Assembly: GCF_003627215.1 (NCBI RefSeq)
Contig: NZ_CP032678.1
Location: 806,001 to 870,000, forward strand
Direction of reading: 5' to 3'
DNA length: 64,000 nucleotides
Source of the DNA: Pseudomonas sp. Leaf58
Lineage (GTDB): Bacteria; Pseudomonadota; Gammaproteobacteria; Pseudomonadales; Pseudomonadaceae
Below the pieces are notes generated by a model that had not been told where the DNA came from, searched no databases, and saw only the letters and a program-made list of their open reading frames with translations. Position numbers and translations under genes: made by a program. Position 1 is the stretch's first letter. The number at the start of each line of letters is the position of its first letter. Below, in pieces: positions 55,423 to 63,995 of the stretch.

Positions 55423-56568
55423 TCAAAGACCAAGGTCATCCATGAGGATGTCCGCACGCCCTACCTCAGACGCTTTCTCCATCCATCCACACTGCGGCAT
55501 GACCTCGGCGAATACACTGACCGTCGTATCCGACATCTTGCGCGGGTAAATCTTGTGGACATCCACCCCATCCAGCAGGCGCTGCAGGGAATCCTGAAAC
55601 GCGGCCCATTCGTCTTGACCCAGCACCCCTTTCCAGGCGCGCTTGGCGGTTAGCGCAGCTTTCTCCAGCGGCTTCAACGCGCCGCGATAGAGGTCGAAGG
55701 ACATGGGAAAACCGGCTTCTTTTGCATCCAAAAGCAGCAGCGGTGCGCCGACGATCATCTGTCTGAAACGCTTGGTGGAAAGCTGCTTTTTGATGTCCAC
55801 CGCGTTATCCGGAGAAAAGACCGTGAAGGCCACCGCGAGCAATTTTTCCATGACTCGCTGCTGGTCATCGCCAAGCTTGGCCAGATCCCCTCGGATGTCG
55901 CGCCAGAAATAATTGGCACCGAGGTCGAGATCCACCTTTTGAAGGGTTTTCGAGCGGGTTTGCTGAAGCAACTGGTCGAAAATGTAATCCTGAAATTCAA
56001 AATCCCCCTGCAACGCCGGAGTCAGCACCGACTTCCAATGATCGGTTGAAAACTGATGCAGCTTGTCTGGGGCGTGCTCGATACACAGCTTGTAAAGCTC
56101 AAGGTCGCAATAGTAGGCCTTGCCTTGGACATCAGGCTGTTTCAGGTTGTTCTTGTGCACCTTGTCGGCATAGCACCAAAGCCGCTCAGATATTTCAATC
56201 ATGTCCAGGTAGGCGCTTCTGAAGTCTGACGATTTCCACTCTGTTGAATGGTAGTTCATGCGGAAAACAACTTCCGTGGCCAAACCATTGAGTGACGCGG
56301 TTACCCAGGTCGGATCATTGTTGGTAGGCCTGGCATCGACCAGGCGAGCGAAGAACTGCTTAGCCTCGGCATAGTCACCGGACTTGAACAGGAGCGGTAG
56401 CAGCTCCTGGGGTTCCGCCAGGCCCTTGGCGACGAACTCAGGAAGACCCTGCAACTGCGGGAAGGCATCGAGCAGCATGCCGTGCATGACTTGCCGACTG
56501 AACGGTCTTTCACCGCCCGTCCAGAACAGTTGGTGTATGATCTGTTCCTGAAGCTCATGTTGCGACAT
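55423..56568 (-). CDS. Unrecognised 381-residue protein with C-terminal LMDDLGL tag
   Basis: First gene of the run of three tagged genes. Starts MSQHELQEQIIHQLFWTGG and ends GRADILMDDLGL, codons GAT GAC CTT GGT CTT. Soluble and helical, no recognised domain. The closeness of three tagged genes with different bodies argues they arose or are maintained as a set. Confidence 0.8.
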   Translation of the reverse strand: MSQHELQEQIIHQLFWTGGERPFSRQVMHGMLLDAFPQLQGLPEFVAKGLAEPQELLPLLFKSGDYAEAKQFFARLVDARPTNNDPTWVTASLNGLATEVVFRMNYHSTEWKSSDFRSAYLDMIEISERLWCYADKVHKNNLKQPDVQGKAYYCDLELYKLCIEHAPDKLHQFSTDHWKSVLTPALQGDFEFQDYIFDQLLQQTRSKTLQKVDLDLGANYFWRDIRGDLAKLGDDQQRVMEKLLAVAFTVFSPDNAVDIKKQLSTKRFRQMIVGAPLLLLDAKEAGFPMSFDLYRGALKPLEKAALTAKRAWKGVLGQDEWAAFQDSLQRLLDGVDVHKIYPRKMSDTTVSVFAEVMPQCGWMEKASEVGRADILMDDLGL

Positions 56569-56629
56569 GACAATTACCGCCCTTTAAACTGGTGGATCGA
56601 ACTGATAATCCCAGTGTGCCAGAGGAGCA

Positions 56630-56863
56630 TCAGTCGTGTAACGGGGCAATGGCCTTTGCTGCCCGCTCACGGATCATCTCGCGGATAATCTCTTGCTTGG
56701 ATACCTTGTTACCGGACTGACAGGAAAGCTCGACAAGGCCCAGGAGTGCTTCGTTGTCATCAGCGGTAAGCGGCACTCCGATGCGGACAGTGCAAGGCTC
56801 AGGCTGAAGTCTGGGGCGACCCCGTCCACGCTTGGAAACACCAGTTTCAGATTTATCACTCAT
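56630..56863 (-). CDS. Small DNA-binding protein with AT-hook-like motif and RHH-like C-terminus
   Basis: 77 residues from ATG 56863; the longer frame adds eight residues. GVSKRGRGRPRLQPEP near residue 8-22 is an AT-hook-like minor-groove motif. The rest (TVRIGVPLTADDNEALLGLVEL, SKQEIIREMIRERAAKA) has the strand-helix-helix pattern of ribbon-helix-helix regulators. It likely represses a nearby promoter or binds AT-rich plasmid DNA. It diverges from the gene at 56965. Confidence 0.6.
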   Translation of the reverse strand: MSDKSETGVSKRGRGRPRLQPEPCTVRIGVPLTADDNEALLGLVELSCQSGNKVSKQEIIREMIRERAAKAIAPLHD

Positions 56864-56964
56864 ACTCGCGCACCTCAACCCCTGCACCAGGAATGGCGAT
56901 GAATATTTGCGCCTGGCAGTGGTATTCTGTCGTTATCTATATTCCATATACTGCTGGGTGCGAA

Positions 56965-57555
56965 ATGAATAAATCAACGAGACTGAGCATTTCAAAAGAG
57001 GAGGGAGCACTCATCCAAGTCTGTGTAGACATGCTGCAAAAAACCGTCGAGGGTGATCCCCGGCCTCTTCTGAACCTGGTGTTGACTACCCGAGAGAAGG
57101 CCTTGCAGTTTGTCACCACGGACATCTGGGCAGAGATGGTCAATCATATGGCGCGCTTTATCAACGCCAGCTGCGCGCAACCAGATTACCGAAACGTGCT
57201 CAGAAGATGGCGCGACGACTGCGACCGTGCTGTGCAAGAGCTCGATCTTGGCAGCCTGGGCATCGAGCCGTTGCGCTTCATGGAGGATGCGCTGGAACTG
57301 CACCTGAGGATGCAACTGCTGCAGTATGGAAGGATTGCTGAAATTCAACGCTACGGCACGTTCTCGACCGCCAGCAAGGATGCGCTGTGGGACTTCGTCA
57401 ACGGCTGGAACAGCGGGGGCCCCAACCTCAGGAGCGCGGCACCCTCTGCGCGACAGGCCGCGCAATTGATGGACAAGGTCAGTCCACTGATCAAAACCTT
57501 GCGCCAGGAGCCAATCTGGCGCGCCCTGGCCTCTAACCAAGAGCGCGATCGATAA
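56965..57555 (+). CDS. Unrecognised 196-residue helical protein
   Basis: Taken from ATG 56965 (MNKSTRLSISKEEGA); an upstream in-frame ATG at 56893 extends into the promoter region, where TATATT and TATACT elements lie. The protein is helical and soluble. It overlaps the convergent gene at 57533 by 23 bases. Function unknown. Confidence 0.7.
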   Translation: MNKSTRLSISKEEGALIQVCVDMLQKTVEGDPRPLLNLVLTTREKALQFVTTDIWAEMVNHMARFINASCAQPDYRNVLRRWRDDCDRAVQELDLGSLGIEPLRFMEDALELHLRMQLLQYGRIAEIQRYGTFSTASKDALWDFVNGWNSGGPNLRSAAPSARQAAQLMDKVSPLIKTLRQEPIWRALASNQERDR

Positions 57556-57787
57556 TCATGAGGGCCAGGGTGGCGGAGAACCCGGCAAGCCCCATGGTTA
57601 CATAGCGCGTCAGGTAATAGGCCTGTACGTAGGTGTGCAGTGCCTCAATCACTATTTGGCGCTGCGTGCCGACAAGCTTGTCAGACAGCAAGAGATTGTT
57701 TTCTGGCATAATGAGGTTGACCAGGCCCTGGCGTTCCAGGCGATCGCACAGCATCAGCTCTTTGAAATACTTTAACGGAGTCGTCAT
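57533..57787 (-). CDS. Small protein with one C-terminal membrane helix
   Basis: About 84 residues from ATG 57787 (or 89 from ATG 57802). N-terminal part is charged (TTPLKYFKELMLCDRLERQG). Near the C-terminus, YYLTRYVTMGLAGFSATLALMIIDRAL forms one membrane helix. A tail-anchored inner membrane protein of unknown function. Minus-strand TATATTG at 57849-57855 may be its promoter. Confidence 0.6.
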   Translation of the reverse strand: MTTPLKYFKELMLCDRLERQGLVNLIMPENNLLLSDKLVGTQRQIVIEALHTYVQAYYLTRYVTMGLAGFSATLALMIIDRALG

Positions 57788-57802
57788 AGGATGCCCCAAC
57801 AC

Positions 57803-58145
57803 GCTTTGATGCCTGAATTATAATGTTGGATGACATCGTGTCAATCGCCAATATACACATAAAAACGCAATGCTTGATCCGCATCACAGATTTCGCATGC
57901 ACAGTGACTTTGGCCTAGCGTGTTCGGCATGCCCGGCAAGTTGGGTGCTTATCAGTTGGCCTGGATCAGCAACGCGGCTTGTGTGCTCACCTTGAGGTGC
58001 GCTTGTCAGGCTTTATGGTGGGGCGTAAAAGCGCGATCAGGCATTCCCGCTACCAACATGCAGGCACACAGCCTGCGCTCACCACTGCGGGGCATGAGCG
58101 CATTACCGGCAACAGACCTTCTTCAATCATCAGCGGAGATCAAGC
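57803..58145. other. Intergenic region without a convincing gene
   Basis: A minus-strand TATATTG lies at 57849-57855. A plus-strand frame from 57920 shows no ribosome site, codon bias or protein-like composition. I see nothing else in it. Confidence 0.4.
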
Positions 58146-58514
58146 ATGCATCCACTAGCCCCGAAACTAGGCCCTGATCAGGCTGCAGAAAAACTTGGCC
58201 GGGATCAATATTGGATTAACTTCGCACGAAGAATTCAGCATCATCCGGTGGTCAAGCAGCAGTTGATGGCCAATCAAGGCGGGCGATGCCCCGTTTGTGC
58301 CCGTGGCGTGGCATTGACCGACACGGTGCACCATGTGTCCTACCTGCGCCGTTGCGTGTACACGCACCAGGTGGAGTTTTCCGCCGCGACCCCCAAACGC
58401 CCCAACAAAACGGTGACTGCGCCGCCCTGCGAAGGGTGCCCGCAGCTTGAACAATGCGCCAGGCTGCTGGTACTGGTGCATGACAAGTGTCATCACCTCA
58501 TTCACAAGGTGTAG
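58146..58514 (+). CDS. HNH-like zinc-binding protein
   Basis: 122 residues. Motifs GGRCPVCARGV (CxxC), HHVSYLRRCV (HH), CEGCPQLEQCAR (second CxxC) and VHDKCHHLIHKV (C-HH-H) fit a zinc-stabilised HNH/ββα-metal fold. It may cut or bind DNA or RNA. It is convergent with tmk, three bases away. No fusion partner is visible. Confidence 0.6.
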   Translation: MHPLAPKLGPDQAAEKLGRDQYWINFARRIQHHPVVKQQLMANQGGRCPVCARGVALTDTVHHVSYLRRCVYTHQVEFSAATPKRPNKTVTAPPCEGCPQLEQCARLLVLVHDKCHHLIHKV

Positions 58515-58517
58515 CAG

Positions 58518-59174
58518 TCATGCGCTCAGGAGATTCCGGTCTTGCTGCGCCGTTTTCATGCGCACTTCGAGAATCGCGATGATCTGGGCAAGCACCACCT
58601 CAGGGGGCTGACTGGCATCAATCACGACGAAGCGCTCAGGGTCTTCCTGGGCCTGAGTGAGGTAGCCGTGCCGGGCGCGGCGATGATACTCAAGCGGCTT
58701 TTGTTCGAAATAATCCTTCTCGGCGTTGCGGGCGCGGGTGCGCTCAATGCCGATCTGCGGGTCGATATCGAGGATGAAGACGATGTCCGGCTGGAACGGC
58801 CCCAGTGCCACCTGGTTGGCCGCTTTGACGACTTCGATGGGCAGGCCTTCGGCATACCCCTGGAAACTCACTGACGAGGTCGCCCAACGGTCACAGAGGA
58901 TCAGCTTATCGGCCTGAAGCGCAGGGAGGATCACTTCGCGCAGATTCTGGGCCCTGGCCGCCGCAAACAACAGCAGCTTCGATTCATTGAACAGCTCTGG
59001 ATATTCATTGTCGAGAATCATCTTGCGCAAGCGCAGTCCAAACCGTGTCGCGCCAGGCTCTTTGCTCAGCACGACATCCCGTCCTTGCTGGGCGAAATGC
59101 GCCTCCAGGCCTTCGATCACCATGCCCTTGCCAGCGCCGTTCCCGCCTTCAATGACGATCATGTAACCTTTCAT
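58518..59174 (-). CDS. tmk: Thymidylate kinase
   Basis: 218 residues from ATG 59174. P-loop is EGGNGAGKG (about 9-16). The DRW motif lies in LILCDRWATSSVSFQGYAEG, with LDIDPQIGIERTRARNAEKDYFEQ as the lid region. It phosphorylates dTMP to dTDP. The last codons (QDRNLLSA) contain a sequence close to the plasmid iterons. A second tmk on a plasmid with phage-like genes suggests nucleotide-pool support for large-plasmid replication. Confidence 0.9.
   Translation of the reverse strand: MKGYMIVIEGGNGAGKGMVIEGLEAHFAQQGRDVVLSKEPGATRFGLRLRKMILDNEYPELFNESKLLLFAAARAQNLREVILPALQADKLILCDRWATSSVSFQGYAEGLPIEVVKAANQVALGPFQPDIVFILDIDPQIGIERTRARNAEKDYFEQKPLEYHRRARHGYLTQAQEDPERFVVIDASQPPEVVLAQIIAILEVRMKTAQQDRNLLSA
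58522..58541 (+). repeat. Isolated iteron-like sequence inside tmk
   Basis: TGCGCTCAGGAGATTCCGGT matches the iteron GCGCTCAAAAGATTCCGGT at 17 of 19 positions, but lies 4.4 kb from the array. It falls at the 3' end of tmk. It may be chance or a relic. Confidence 0.3.
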
Positions 59175-59217
59175 TTTCACCACCTGCTTTTACAATTCCG
59201 GATGAGGTAAAAACCAA

Positions 59218-59240
59218 AACAGCCCGCAGAGCGGGCTGTT
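59218..59240 (-). terminator. Intrinsic terminator after the gene at 59252
   Basis: Perfect ten-pair stem AACAGCCCGC/GCGGGCTGTT with a three-base loop; T-run on both strands, mainly serving the minus-strand operon that ends here. Confidence 0.85.
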
Positions 59241-59251
59241 TTCAACCGGCG

Positions 59252-59953
59252 TCAGACCGCACTTTCAGCGTCGGCTGGCGCCGGCAGCAGTTCGATCACA
59301 TCGCCATCCGCAGGGGCGGGTTCGGCAGCAGCATCGACCACTTCGGCTGCGTCAGCAGCCGGCTTGGCTGGTTCGAGGTCAGCACCGAAGGTGGTGGACA
59401 CCACGGCACTCGCCAGGCCCACAGCACCGCCTGTGGCAACAGCGCCAGCAGCAGCTGCAGCGGCAACACCCGCGTCGTCCGCACCACCTTGATCATCATC
59501 GTCCTTGTCCCCAGCATCGCTGTGCGACAGGCCGAGCAGCTCGTCGATGTTGCAAGCGCCCTTGGCCACGATTTCAAATGGCAGGCCACGCACCTTCTGC
59601 GCCATCCCTTGCAGGGCATCGGCGATCATCTCGTTGCTGTGCGCGTAGGTGTCCTTGTAAGCCGCGCTGACCGAAATCAGGACGCTCTCAAAGCGTGCGC
59701 GCAAGTACAGGGTCTGACTGGCGTCCAGGGTGGTCTTCATCGAGTCCTTGGACAGGTCGATCAGCTCGATGGTCGGGATGCCTGCACCCACCAGCTTGAC
59801 CTTAATTTCACCACCCGTTTCCGTGACGAATTTGTCGATGCGCGGCTGCATTTTTTCGCGAATGACGACCGGATCGTCGACGACGTCGGTCATGACCTCC
59901 AAGGCTTCTTGCAGGCGGGTGTAGGCTTGTTGTTGTTGTTTGCTGAGATTCAT
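59252..59953 (-). CDS. Unrecognised 233-residue acidic protein with Ala-rich tail
   Basis: ATG 59953 behind GGAGG; the longer frame to 60007 is not used. N-terminal 140 residues are mixed (KVKLVGAGIPTIELIDLSKDS). An Asp-rich linker (DAGDKDDDDQGGADD) follows, then an Ala/Gly stretch (VAAAAAAGAVATGGAVGLAS) and Ala/Pro/Asp tail. The Ala/Gly stretch might be a weak membrane segment. It is last in the operon with the genes at 60014 and 60870. Function unknown. Confidence 0.7.
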   Translation of the reverse strand: MNLSKQQQQAYTRLQEALEVMTDVVDDPVVIREKMQPRIDKFVTETGGEIKVKLVGAGIPTIELIDLSKDSMKTTLDASQTLYLRARFESVLISVSAAYKDTYAHSNEMIADALQGMAQKVRGLPFEIVAKGACNIDELLGLSHSDAGDKDDDDQGGADDAGVAAAAAAGAVATGGAVGLASAVVSTTFGADLEPAKPAADAAEVVDAAAEPAPADGDVIELLPAPADAESAV

Positions 59954-60013
59954 GTGGCCTCCGTTAATTGTGATTCGATTATCACATATATTGATCCGGA
60001 CGACCACCCTTTG

Positions 60014-60877
60014 CTACAAGCCGATATCCTCGCCCAGCGCTTCTTCCAGGTGCCTATCCTTGATCTTGGCGTCAGCTGGGCTAATCAGCCCCGCCATGCA
60101 GAATTCCAGGCGGTGTTGCAGTGGCACACCTAGCACATCTTCGGCGCTGAGCTCAATCTTCCTGGCGTGCACGATATTTCTCACGGACGCCGACTTTAGG
60201 GTCTGTGGGTTGATCCATAAGCGCGACTCAATGCCTCGATCATAAAGGGTGCCAAGGAAGGTCTCTTGGGTTTCATTGGCGGCTTTTTCCTGGATGATGA
60301 TTTGGGTAAACATGGTGATCATGCGCATTTTTTCACTGTCTGACCAGGTGTTCACCGGGGTGAATACCACGTCCAGCAATGTCCCCCTGCCCTCACACAA
60401 GGCAAACATCAGGTCGGGGGTCGGCTCCAGGCTTTGCATGGGGAGTCCGGCCACACAAAACAGCCGAATGGACTCCGAGCGTAATGCCGCCATGATGACC
60501 TGTTGCTGAAAGTGACTGTCGAGGATTGTCGGGTGGGCATCGATGGCAACCGTTAGCACCTGGATGGTACGGTTTTCACGCCACTGGCTGTTGAACACAA
60601 GGTGACTGGTCAAGAGCGTAAGGCACAGTTCACGCAGCCTACAAGCACCGATCAAGCCAGCTTCCACAGCCTTGACCAGGGCAAAGGCGAGTTCGACCAG
60701 GCGGTGCTTGTCCTCGACTTTCTTGTCAAATGTCTCGCAGCAAAAATCCCAGGATGCCGGCACACCAAACTCGCGCATGATAGCTAAAAAATCGCGAGCC
60801 CTACCCTCTGTCAGTGCTTTTTCCAGCGGGTGGACAAGGCGCCGTCCCGTGGCGGCCAGTGATTTATGATCAGTCAT
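60014..60877 (-). CDS. Unrecognised 287-residue protein with C-terminal LGEDIGL tag
   Basis: Its ATG overlaps the preceding gene by eight bases (ATGACTGA). Ends EALGEDIGL, the tag with Ile in place of Leu; codons GAT ATC GGC TTG. Helical, soluble, no catalytic motif. It sits between two untagged genes, so members are also mixed into other operons. Confidence 0.75.
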   Translation of the reverse strand: MTDHKSLAATGRRLVHPLEKALTEGRARDFLAIMREFGVPASWDFCCETFDKKVEDKHRLVELAFALVKAVEAGLIGACRLRELCLTLLTSHLVFNSQWRENRTIQVLTVAIDAHPTILDSHFQQQVIMAALRSESIRLFCVAGLPMQSLEPTPDLMFALCEGRGTLLDVVFTPVNTWSDSEKMRMITMFTQIIIQEKAANETQETFLGTLYDRGIESRLWINPQTLKSASVRNIVHARKIELSAEDVLGVPLQHRLEFCMAGLISPADAKIKDRHLEEALGEDIGL

Positions 60878-61523
60878 GCGGGCGCGTCCAGGTCACGGGC
60901 ACAGCGATGCCGCTGACCACCGAGGGTGAACGTAGGTTTTTTCTGGTGAGTGGTGAGTTCATTAACGCATCGACGACGCCGGAGGCCAGATGAATATTGG
61001 CAAAACTCGAAAGACCCGTGCTCAGGTAGTAGCGAGCCAGAGACTCCTTTTCAAAATCGCTGCCGACCAGCATCTCATCTCCCGGCAAGTCAGCCTTGAG
61101 AAACATTGCATCGTGCTCAGCAATGGCTGCCTGCAGGGAACCGGGTTTCCATTCGAGGAAGACAGCCATCGCGGTGGTGGACGCCTGCCCCGCATTTTCA
61201 AGGTGGGACAGGAAATGCCAGGCTTCAAAATGGTGCTGGACATGAATCAGTGTGCCAGCCAGGTGGATCATGTTGCCCCGCTCATCAGGCGCCAGCCGAT
61301 CAGTGTCGATCAGACGGCCATAGAGCATGTGGGTCGTGGGTAGTTTGTCGACAAAAATAACCGGCACCAATCCCTGCTTGCTGCTAACCAGTCCAGACAA
61401 GCCTGGGTGGCAGCGGTGGGTCAGCACCTCACTTTCCGAGAGGGGTGAACTGGCGATCTCTGATGCGCTGTATGGCACCAGGATCCCCTGAGAAGCCTGA
61501 ATGTCGATCTCTGAGATTTGCAT
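60870..61523 (-). CDS. Unrecognised 217-residue protein
   Basis: Start ATG 61523 (GAGGGCTCAATCA upstream); ATG 61538 has no proper site. Mixed alpha/beta with LVPVIFVDKLPTTHMLYGRLI and HVQHHFEAWHFLSHLENAG. No domain recognised. First of a three-gene operon (61523 to 59252), lying 112 bases from the stop of repA on the same strand. Confidence 0.7.
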   Translation of the reverse strand: MQISEIDIQASQGILVPYSASEIASSPLSESEVLTHRCHPGLSGLVSSKQGLVPVIFVDKLPTTHMLYGRLIDTDRLAPDERGNMIHLAGTLIHVQHHFEAWHFLSHLENAGQASTTAMAVFLEWKPGSLQAAIAEHDAMFLKADLPGDEMLVGSDFEKESLARYYLSTGLSSFANIHLASGVVDALMNSPLTRKNLRSPSVVSGIAVPVTWTRPHD

Positions 61524-61635
61524 TGATTGAGCCCTCATTCCTAGCGCACGCCAAGAACGCAGGGCTGCAAGCCCCGCATCTGGTATTCAATCAGTCTAAC
61601 TCAAAATATGGGGTTTTCGAAAAACCCGCTCTCGA

Positions 61636-62739
61636 TTATCCGCCTTGCTCGAATGCATCTTGCTGATGAGGGGCTTGCTCTTGCACCTGAAATTCACCTT
61701 CAAGGTCATCGGCCTGCGACTCCAGATCGGCGATCGTCAGTTCCGAACGGCAGCGGATGTCGGCGCCCAATTTCAGGCCACGAATAAGATCCTCGCCATC
61801 TTCATTACGATAGAACTCCCAGCCGGATTCGATCCAGCCATTGCTCTCCCAAAGCTTCAGGCGCTTGTTCAAGTCCGACTTCATGCGGCGTTTGACTTTT
61901 GCGTACTCGGAAATTGACCCGCTGAACTTGTGGTAGTTTTCAAGCTTGATGGGGAACACGCCATCACGGTGCGAAGCAATGAATGGCAACAACTTCTTGC
62001 CGAAGCGGTCGAGTTTGTCGTAAATCTCAAAGGGCAATAGCGTGGTATTGACACCATCGAAGAAGACGGCGGATATCAGATCCAAGCTCAACAGGGTCTT
62101 GCCTGTCATGGAGTTGTGAGCGCGGTTGGCAATGAAGCGCATCGTGATATCCACGGGCTCATCATTTTCAAGCCCATGGGCGATCATCTTGAGCATGGGC
62201 CCAAAGCGGTTCTCAATCGACTCCTTGTAGAATTTGCCATCCGGTCGATCAGCAATCGTAGGGCTGGTGAGGATGTCATACAGTCGCTTCAGCGCCATTC
62301 GGTCAGCAATCTTGATTTCACCCGTGGCCAGGTCATCCAGGATGGTGCGTGCTTTGGCAAAGTTTGCGCCCGAGTCACCCAGATCCAGCCAGCGCAGAAT
62401 GTCGGCCAAAAAGACGTGAACCGGCTTGGTTAGGGACTTGCCACGGGCCAGCGTGAGCAGCCTGGCCATGACCACCTCGTGCTCAATGGTCAATCCAGGC
62501 CCTTTGTACATGATGCCGCTTTTGCCGAATGAGAAAATCGGTGTCCACTCGGAGTAGACTTTGCCCATCTTGGTGGTGCTGTACAGGGCACTGCGTACAA
62601 TCGGGTTGGACTGCTCGAAGTACTTCTCGTTGGTGAGGGGAAGGACGCCCTGGCCAGATTCGAACTCAAACTTCGCCTGAAGCTTGGTTTTTCTGTCGTC
62701 AATGACCTCTAGGGCTTCTTTGATTTGGGGCGTTGGCAT
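61636..62739 (-). CDS. repA: TrfA-like plasmid replication initiator
   Basis: 367 residues beginning MPTPQIKEALEVIDDRKTK. The central part (SALYSTTKMGKVYSEWTPIFSFGKSGIMYKGPGLTIEHEVVMARLL) and DKLDRFGKKLLPFIASH resemble TrfA-like iteron-binding initiators with two winged-helix domains; the C-terminal tail is acidic and Gln-rich. It should bind the iterons beside it, open the origin and recruit helicase. It lies next to an array of over 20 iterons, and one inverted iteron lies upstream for likely autorepression. Confidence 0.85.
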   Translation of the reverse strand: MPTPQIKEALEVIDDRKTKLQAKFEFESGQGVLPLTNEKYFEQSNPIVRSALYSTTKMGKVYSEWTPIFSFGKSGIMYKGPGLTIEHEVVMARLLTLARGKSLTKPVHVFLADILRWLDLGDSGANFAKARTILDDLATGEIKIADRMALKRLYDILTSPTIADRPDGKFYKESIENRFGPMLKMIAHGLENDEPVDITMRFIANRAHNSMTGKTLLSLDLISAVFFDGVNTTLLPFEIYDKLDRFGKKLLPFIASHRDGVFPIKLENYHKFSGSISEYAKVKRRMKSDLNKRLKLWESNGWIESGWEFYRNEDGEDLIRGLKLGADIRCRSELTIADLESQADDLEGEFQVQEQAPHQQDAFEQGG

Positions 62740-62747
62740 GATTCTTC

Positions 62748-62812
62748 CGCTCGGGCGTTTCCGTTCGAGCGTAGGATATATTCCATGAATCGCAAGGTGT
62801 ACCCTGATTATA
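62748..62812 (-). promoter_or_regulatory. repA promoter and inverted repeat
   Basis: On the minus strand a consensus TATAAT (62807-62812) lies about 65 bases before the repA ATG; its -35 is weak. An inverted repeat CGCTCG-N12-CGAGCG (62748-62771) sits in the leader and may bind RepA dimers or another repressor. Confidence 0.55.
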
Positions 62813-62861
62813 GACTTTTTTGATATAAGAAGACATCTCTACAGCCCTGGCGGTTTGGTTG

Positions 62862-62880
62862 ACCGGAATCCTGTGTACGC
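62862..62880 (-). repeat. Single inverted iteron between repA and the array
   Basis: ACCGGAATCCTGTGTACGC is a reverse-complement iteron. It lies about 50 bases upstream of the repA -10 and points opposite to all others. This fits autoregulation of repA or handcuffing. Confidence 0.65.
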
Positions 62881-62976
62881 TGACCTGCTCAGGAAGGGTG
62901 CGGGTTACCTAGCTACTGCGACCACTGGGCGTGCAATATCTCCCACTCTCCTGCTTCAGGCCACGGAATTCGCGGT

Positions 62977-63995
62977 GTACACAAGATTCCGGTGTTGCCC
63001 CTAGCTGTCGCGCTCACACAATTCCGGTCTGTAATTCGCGCCAAGCCTGACCGAGATTGTCTGTGCAGGGGCTTTCAACGCCTCCCAGCGTGCTGCTCTT
63101 CCTTATATAGGCGCTGTACGCAGGATCACGGTGCGTGCACACAGATTTCCGGTCGTAAGCCCCAGATAGCCCCATTGAGCGGGCAATCTCCACTCACGCA
63201 CATGGCTTTCCGGCAGCCGCACACAGGATAACGGTCAGCGTACACAAAACCACGGTCACCGCAGGCCCCAGGCGGTTGGATTTACCTGGCGCACAGGAAA
63301 CTCCGGGATGGGTTGAGCACCTGGGTGCGGTTTGAGGTGTTGCGCACAGCAAATTCCGGTACACCCCAGGCTGCGCACACAACTTTCCGGTGAGCGCTCA
63401 CAGAAATCCGGTGGCCGCCCGCTGATGTCGGCTGCAGGCGGGATAACTTAAGTACTAGGCGCACACAGCTTTCCGGTGACCGCTCAGAAAATTCCGGTTT
63501 GGCACAGTAGGAGCGCGGGTCTCGTGGCCAGGACGCGCCAGTGACCGCTTGCAACTGTCAAAAGGCGAGGCAAACAGGGCGTTTGCACACGAAACTCCGG
63601 TCGCTGTACACAAAATTCCGGTCTGCGCTCAAAAGATTCCGGTCAGCGCTCAGAAAATCACGGTATATCAACAAGATAGCCAAACTGGCTTGGAGTCCGT
63701 CAAAAACAGGCGGCACAAGGCGGCGCGTACACAAATTTCCGGTGAGCGCTCAGAAAACTCCGGTATATCAGTTGGTTAGACAAGATTTTGGCAACTGGCG
63801 CACAAGAGATTCCGGTGCGCGCACACAAAATTCCGGTCGAAAGGCGTGCTTCAGGCCGTCAAAGCCATGTCAGGAGCTGTTGGCGCTCAGCAATTTCCGG
63901 TAGGTGCTCACAAGTTCCGGTCGGCGTACACGTAACTCCGGTCGGCATCGCGCCCGCGCACACAAGAATCCGGTCAGCGCACATCAAATTCCGGT
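62977..63995 (+). repeat. Replication origin iteron array (about 26 copies)
   Basis: About 26 direct repeats near GCGCACACAAAATTCCGGT run from 62977 to the right edge, all ending in TTCCGGT or a near form. Many abut at 21-base spacing (for example 63392, 63602-63664, 63723-63764, 63796-63837, 63902-63942), two helical turns, so bound initiators lie on one face. Variants differ mainly in CACA/CTCA and the AAA/GAA centre. GGTATATCA follows two units (63662, 63762). No DnaA box is obvious. The array may continue past the window. Typical of TrfA/Rep-type iteron origins. Confidence 0.85.

Noticed and set aside
57920..58177. Plus-strand 85-residue frame
   Set aside because: No ribosome site, shadow-like composition and overlap with the start of the HNH-like gene.
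62977..63995. Possible CRISPR array
   Set aside because: The repeats abut without unique spacers of constant length, vary internally and lie beside a replication initiator gene, so they are iterons.
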